A DNA stretch of 64,000 nucleotides from NCBI RefSeq assembly GCF_040115645.1, contig NC_089549.1:3596001-3660000 (forward strand), read 5' to 3'. This DNA is from Euwallacea fornicatus. Its lineage: Eukaryota; Arthropoda; Insecta; Coleoptera; Curculionidae. Position numbers and translations under genes: made by a program. Of this stretch, positions 58,983-64,000 are shown piece by piece (the stretch's first letter is position 1; each line of letters begins with the position of its first letter). The notes beneath the pieces are model-generated. The model did no database searches and had not been told where the DNA came from. It was given only the letters and a program-made list of their open reading frames with translations.

Positions 58983-61900
58983 TTTGTTTTTGAAAAACAA
59001 AGTTTGTGTTTCCTTCAATCACCACCCGATTTGGAAAGATTCCAAGAAAAATTTCCAGCAATTTTACTTCATATAATTGACAGCCCTATTGCAGTTATCG
59101 ACAAGCTGAAACTGAAGGATAAAAAAAAGTAGTTGGATCAGCGAACTTTCTTCCATTCTTAAACGCTGAAGGCTGGAAACTTCAGTTGATGTTTTTTCGA
59201 TGAGAAAAGTTGCAATTTATAGTCGCCGAAACCCCTAAAAAGAAAATACTTTCTGCTTACTAAAGCAACAAAAAGTGGTTATAAAATAGGTATAAACCGC
59301 AGACCAGTGCCCTCCCTTCTCAAATAGAATTTTTAATGTAATCGCTGTATCAGAGGAGTATAAATCTGAAAACGGGATATCTAAGCAAAGAGAAGAAAAA
59401 TAAATTCGAAATCAACGTTCGTTTCCTGAACGGTAATTTGGTTAGCTCAGCTTGGCCGATATCGGGAAATTATGAGATTAAGCATTGGGCTTTACACCTC
59501 CGGAATTTAATAAGTTATCGAAAGAATACTGCTACCAATTCGATGCTAAAGCACATGAAACGTTTGCCCAAAAACCTCAGATAATATATTTAATATAATT
59601 CGTCGGAGTCACAGCAGTAAAGTCCCCCTGAAGTCCACTGCCCCCGAGAAATCCCTCCACGGAATAGGGGTGGAAAAATCCAAAGATTTCTTCCGCCCTA
59701 AATCTCCCAAGAAATATGTTAAACTATTAAGCTCAACATATCCTTAAAAAATCCAAAATATCGACTAAAACAAACCGAATCGCCGAACCTCGCCCGCTTT
59801 CGGCCGGTTTCGGGACCAACCCCAAACGTGATCCTGTAGGGATGCTGCAATGCCAATGGTTAGTAACTTAGGGTTGTTCCCTTAAATAAGATGAAAATCG
59901 GGGTGCGCTTTCCGCGACAATTTTCACAATATCTTACGTCCGAATGAATGTAAAATAATGCGGGACGTTTCCTGGATTACATAGTAAACCCAGGAAATAT
60001 GGTGGTTGTGGAATAGGGGATTATACGGATTTGAAGGGGGTGAAATTGGGCGGAAGTGGTTTAATTATGTTTTGTGTGAAAGTTAAGAAAAAGCTGAATG
60101 ACATCTTGGCTAAGGATTTGGGTGGGTGTGATGTGGAGGAACTCTGGAACATGTGCATTGTGTAGGATATACTAGGTGAGCACTGATTCTATATGAACTA
60201 AGGGCACTAAGGGTAAACTTAAAAGTGTTTTTCCAAAGTTGGTTCAAATCAAGCGCGAATGATGGGACTAAACGAAGATCGAAACTTATTTTCCACTCGG
60301 GTCGCTTCGAGAGAAAAATAAAGAATCTCACAATTTAAGAACGTTTTTCTATGATATATGAAGAACAGAAAATAACGTGCTTGAGAAAAAGTATTTTCGT
60401 CGGTGGTAAAAGCACACATTTTTAATGTCGAAGCATGGTAGCTTTAGAATTAAAAAATTCAGGTCATTCAGGGATTTCTCACAAATCAGTCAATTCGCTG
60501 AAAAAGCACAATGTCCAAATACCCAAAATCCCCAAAACACGGTTGGATAAATCCTTAAACTTTTTGATGGATGCAAATGTAGACATATACAAGGGGTCTG
60601 TAGAGCTATGGATGCTTGAAAATTTTTAACTTCCGGCATATGCCCTTTTAATATTTACCGCCTCAGATGTGACAGATATTTTTTTGTCAACGAATATAAT
60701 TATTCTCTTTGTCTAACTGAAAAGGTGATACAAGTAAGTAGCCGCCATGGAAATAAGATTGATCATATAAGCTACTCAATAATGTCTTTCAGATTTTCCA
60801 GTATTTCTGCAAACCATTCTGGTAATGGTTAAAACTGATAGATTGCACATAAAACTTTATGAAGTTTTAGCACATAAAAGACAATGAAGTATCTCGGTTT
60901 TTATAGTTGATATCGGTTTTCGAAATGATTAATTGCCTAACGAGTTTCGTGATTTTTCTACTTTTTCTAAAACAATGCTGGGTACAACTCTAATATTTGT
61001 AGAACCGCCTTGACTGATCTCATATAGAGTTTTCATCAATCAATCATATACTTTCCCTCTAACCAGTTCTTTATCAGCAGACAAATTTGCCTTTCTCTAT
61101 TGACTACCCTAAATTTCATGACATATCGCTATATACCCTTAATTATTAAGGTAATTCCTTAGCAAAACTATAGTTTTTTGTTTAAGACGAATGCCTTCAA
61201 CGTTTAAATTGCTGTATTTCTGGAAGCATGGCGAATGTGATCGTAATTAATCAATTATGTAAAAATTTGAGTATTCAATATATAAACATTTCCAAATGCT
61301 GTGTCGATAATATGACAGACATTTGCACCCCTATCCCGTGACGTTCTCTCCAGAGTGATCAAACACTTCGTTATATATATGTATATATTTTCCCAGATTT
61401 GAGAGATAAATAGTAAAAACTTTGTCTGATATTTTATCTTCTCTCCAATCCTTTGAAAATCGACTGATTTTATAGGCAAATCTATGCGCTTTCAGAGTGG
61501 AAATAGAGTGAGCCTTTTTGTCCTATTTCGAAATCTATAAAGGGCAGGTACCTTTTAAACTATTCATTAAGAGTTCCAGGTATTCCATTATTTTAAGAGA
61601 AGTCTTTCACCAGATTAAGTTGAAAATATTCATGAGTCTTAAAAAGGTTTAAAACTGGACATCATTATAATTTAGGTCAGCACCCCTTCCCTATTCGGAA
61701 GTGAACTCCGGCTTAATATTTTGAGCAAACCGACGGTATAAATGTTTAAAATTAAAACAAAACAATTCCGCAAAGTCTTCTCCGTTTTGTTTAATATGGA
61801 TAGTGTGACAACAATTTTTTATTTCTCATAGAAAACGCGCATTTATGTATCTTTTTTCTGCTGCGAGTAGTGTTTGAATCGTTTCGGAAAAAGGGCGAAA

Positions 61901-63586
61901 ATTGAAACACTTTTTTTCAGAATATCTCCGAGAAAGAGTATTCGCAGGATCGTTTTGTTATCTTCGAAGTTAAGCAATTTTTTCCTGCTCTATCAAACCC
62001 CCGTCTCCATGTTAGACAACACTATATTGAATTCGCTGCATGTGAATGTAAATTGAAATTCCAATATACACGTTTGCCTTTCTCTGACACGGAGGCTAAT
62101 CAGTTATCTTCCCCTTTTGAAAAATATCAATTCTTAAAAGCGTCCCTAACGATAAAAGCTAAAAGAGCAACCGAACACTTAAGTTACGAACACCACTTCA
62201 TTTGCTCTTGTTTCAATCGATTGGTCCATAATCTACGACCTGAAATAAATCTGATAAGAGAGAAGAGAAAAAAAGTCGCTGTGCATTGACGCTGTGATGA
62301 CTTTAAGTGCCCTATTAAATTTCGAGACAAAGGGAACAAAAAGAAGGGCAGAAATGGGTTAGGAGATCAGCGACTGTTTACCAAAACCTAATACGGTTTG
62401 TAAAAAAATTGTGGAAAAAACGAGAAATTTCATTGAATAATAGGTACAAAACCACTTCAGGAGATCCATATCTTGTATATAGATTTACGTAACGCAACGT
62501 AAAGTCAACGTAGCACAAGGTAAAGCTAACGTAACGCAATGTAAGAAATGCATTTTGTGCAACATTCTGAGAAACTGCTTACATCCGTAGGTCGTGTGAT
62601 ATCTGAAATAAAGGTCTTATCTAGATTTGGTTAAGCTCATGATCTACTAAATAGTGTCAAACTTCTGAATTTTTATTGCTAATAATTATCAATTTTCACC
62701 GAAGCGAGGTAATCTTTAAAACTCGGGCAGTTTAAAATAAACTGATTTTTTCATGTTTGATTACAAAAGGGCCCCTATGGTAATGCGTCCCCGTTATAAA
62801 TCGATTCATTGTGATACTAGCACAATAAAGCTATATTTTAGTCGAATAAAATAGATAAGATGTGTTTCCCGAGAAACACATGCAGATTTATTTTTAACTG
62901 ATGATTTGGCATTTTGAAAGTATTTTATTCTGAATCTAAGAGATAAATTATTGAATTTTATTGTGACGCACACGTAAAAAGGTTTCATTCGCATCATCCA
63001 TTAATAGATCCGGTCTAAATCTCGTTCGGTCATAAAGCCTTTCGTGTCATAAAACCGTACATTTCATACTTATTACATAAACAGCTATTACCAAAATTTG
63101 TTCTTTATCTACAATCTCTCTACTTTCATTCTTTCCTTTTCCCTATATTTGGTTTATTTTCTTTCTAGTCTAACGCTTATCAAATTGTGCGGAAATGTCA
63201 TCAACAATTTTCCTAACATGTTCATGCACGCGTACTCTTCCTTATTTGAATTAAGTATCCTATTCAAGTTTCTGTTTTAAATTTAACATTAACCAGTCGT
63301 AAGAAATTTCAAGCATTTGACCATTGAGCATTTGAGCACTTATTTGATCGATACGTGTACCTCACTCGGGAAACTTGCATGCCTATTTAACGGATTTGTG
63401 CTTCAAAACATGAAAGCATTTTAACGGTTTCATTCCAACCAAACTGAAAATGTTTATAATTTCAGCCACTCTACGCCCTTTTCAGAAAGCAATTGAAGGG
63501 CGTATACATTAACTTCAACAGAAAATATTAATTGAAAAACCCATTACTCTTCTCTCCTTTTCTTTCTCGTTTTCTCAGGTTGGTAA
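58983..63586. other. Non-coding region before the receptor exon
   Basis: No gene is supported. A somewhat GC-richer stretch lies at 59620-59830. A run of related ACGTAA/ACGCAA words occupies 62485-62550. The end is a polypyrimidine tract (63547-63577) leading to an AG splice acceptor at 63578-63579, so upstream non-coding exons of the receptor gene may lie here, or further left, unseen. Confidence 0.4.
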
Positions 63587-63778
63587 ATGGAGTGGCTGCT
63601 AGCTATTCTAGTCGTACTCACGACATGGCCAGTAGGTCTTCTAAACGCTAACCCAGATGCAAAAAGACTCTACGACGATCTTCTGAGCAACTACAACAGA
63701 CTCATCAGACCTGTTGGGAACAATTCTGATCGACTTACCGTGAAGATGGGTTTGAAACTATCCCAGTTAATCGATGTG
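63587..63778 (+). CDS. nAChRalpha4: Nicotinic acetylcholine receptor alpha subunit, first coding exon (partial)
   Basis: 64 codons, from ATG to a GTAAGC donor at 63779 in phase 0. Residues 1-21 are a signal peptide (MEWLLAILVVLTTWPVG...). They are followed by NPDAKRLYDDLLSNYNRLI, then RPVGNNSDRLTVKMGLKLSQ and LIDV, the strongly conserved N-terminus of insect nAChR alpha subunits. These are pentameric ligand-gated cation channels at cholinergic synapses. The GNNSDRLTVKMGL stretch is, from memory, closest to alpha4 rather than alpha1, alpha2, alpha3 or alpha8; the subtype is less certain than the family. An acceptor-like TTTTCTCAG ends eight bases before the ATG, suggesting a 5' UTR exon further left. 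All other exons (ligand-binding loops, transmembrane helices) lie beyond the window. Without the splice the frame ends at 63826. Confidence 0.88.
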
Positions 63779-64000
63779 GTAAGCACACTTCCACGTATAG
63801 CGATGTTAAAACGAAAGGGTTCCTAAAATCAGGAAATATTGAACATAACTAGCTCTTAAACAATAAAACAATATGGTTGTGTCATTGAAAATCTTTGAAA
63901 TAGAAATTTTCCATGATTTTTGTCATTTAAATCGGATTGTTGACGTTTATTTGTAATTATTGCGTTTTCCCCATTGTAATACCAGTAAAATATGGAAACA
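63779..64000 (+). other. Start of the receptor gene's first intron
   Basis: The sequence after the GTAAGC donor is AT-rich and non-coding. The next exon is not in the window. Confidence 0.6.

Noticed and set aside
1..64000. CRISPR arrays, bacterial operons or ribosomal RNA genes
   Set aside because: None present. The regular repeats found are old, long-period tandem arrays without unique spacers, and the genes are intron-containing animal genes.

Overview
The window is AT-rich nuclear DNA from an insect. A beetle is a guess, not a result. The evidence is short GT-AG introns (often 46-60 bp), a gene for mitochondrial ClpX, a FAAH2-type amidase, the first coding exon of an insect nicotinic acetylcholine receptor alpha subunit, and a cluster of DM4/12-family genes, a family known essentially from arthropods. 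All multi-exon models below were spliced by hand. In every complete gene the exon lengths sum to an intact reading frame.

Layout. 1-26720 has no gene I can support. It holds two transposon derivatives with very long terminal inverted repeats (8609-9409 and 15462-16396), a GC/CpG-richer island (10300-11050), a local duplication (about 13630 and 14250) and an AT-rich patch with homeodomain-type and DR1-type motifs (23410-23590). 26721-30869 is a complete 11-exon ClpX gene. 30870-36342 is non-coding with a 27-bp hairpin and a 197-bp tandem repeat. 36343-39143 is a complete 11-exon FAAH2-like gene with its Lys-Ser-Ser catalytic residues.

39967-58982 is the main feature: eight DM4/12 genes (A to H) in about 19 kb. 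They fall into three subfamilies by exon architecture. A, B and C are tandem on the minus strand (first coding segment 46 codons). D and E are tandem on the plus strand, with an extra Tyr/Asn/Gln-rich segment. F, G and H have a first coding segment of 52 codons and an invariant 114-nt third exon. Every protein has a signal peptide, then a basic R-x-x-R-type site followed in seven of eight by Tyr, Trp or Phe. A second basic cluster lies just before the four-cysteine domain. This looks like a family of secreted proproteins cut at two places.

Transposon pieces lie among these genes: two co-linear copies of a DDE transposase 3' end upstream of A and of C, a MITE inside an intron of D, and an internally deleted mariner between F and G. 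A roughly 187-bp tandem repeat fills the space between B and C. 58983-63586 is non-coding. 63587-63778 is the first coding exon of an nAChR alpha subunit, closest by memory to alpha4, whose remaining exons lie beyond the window.
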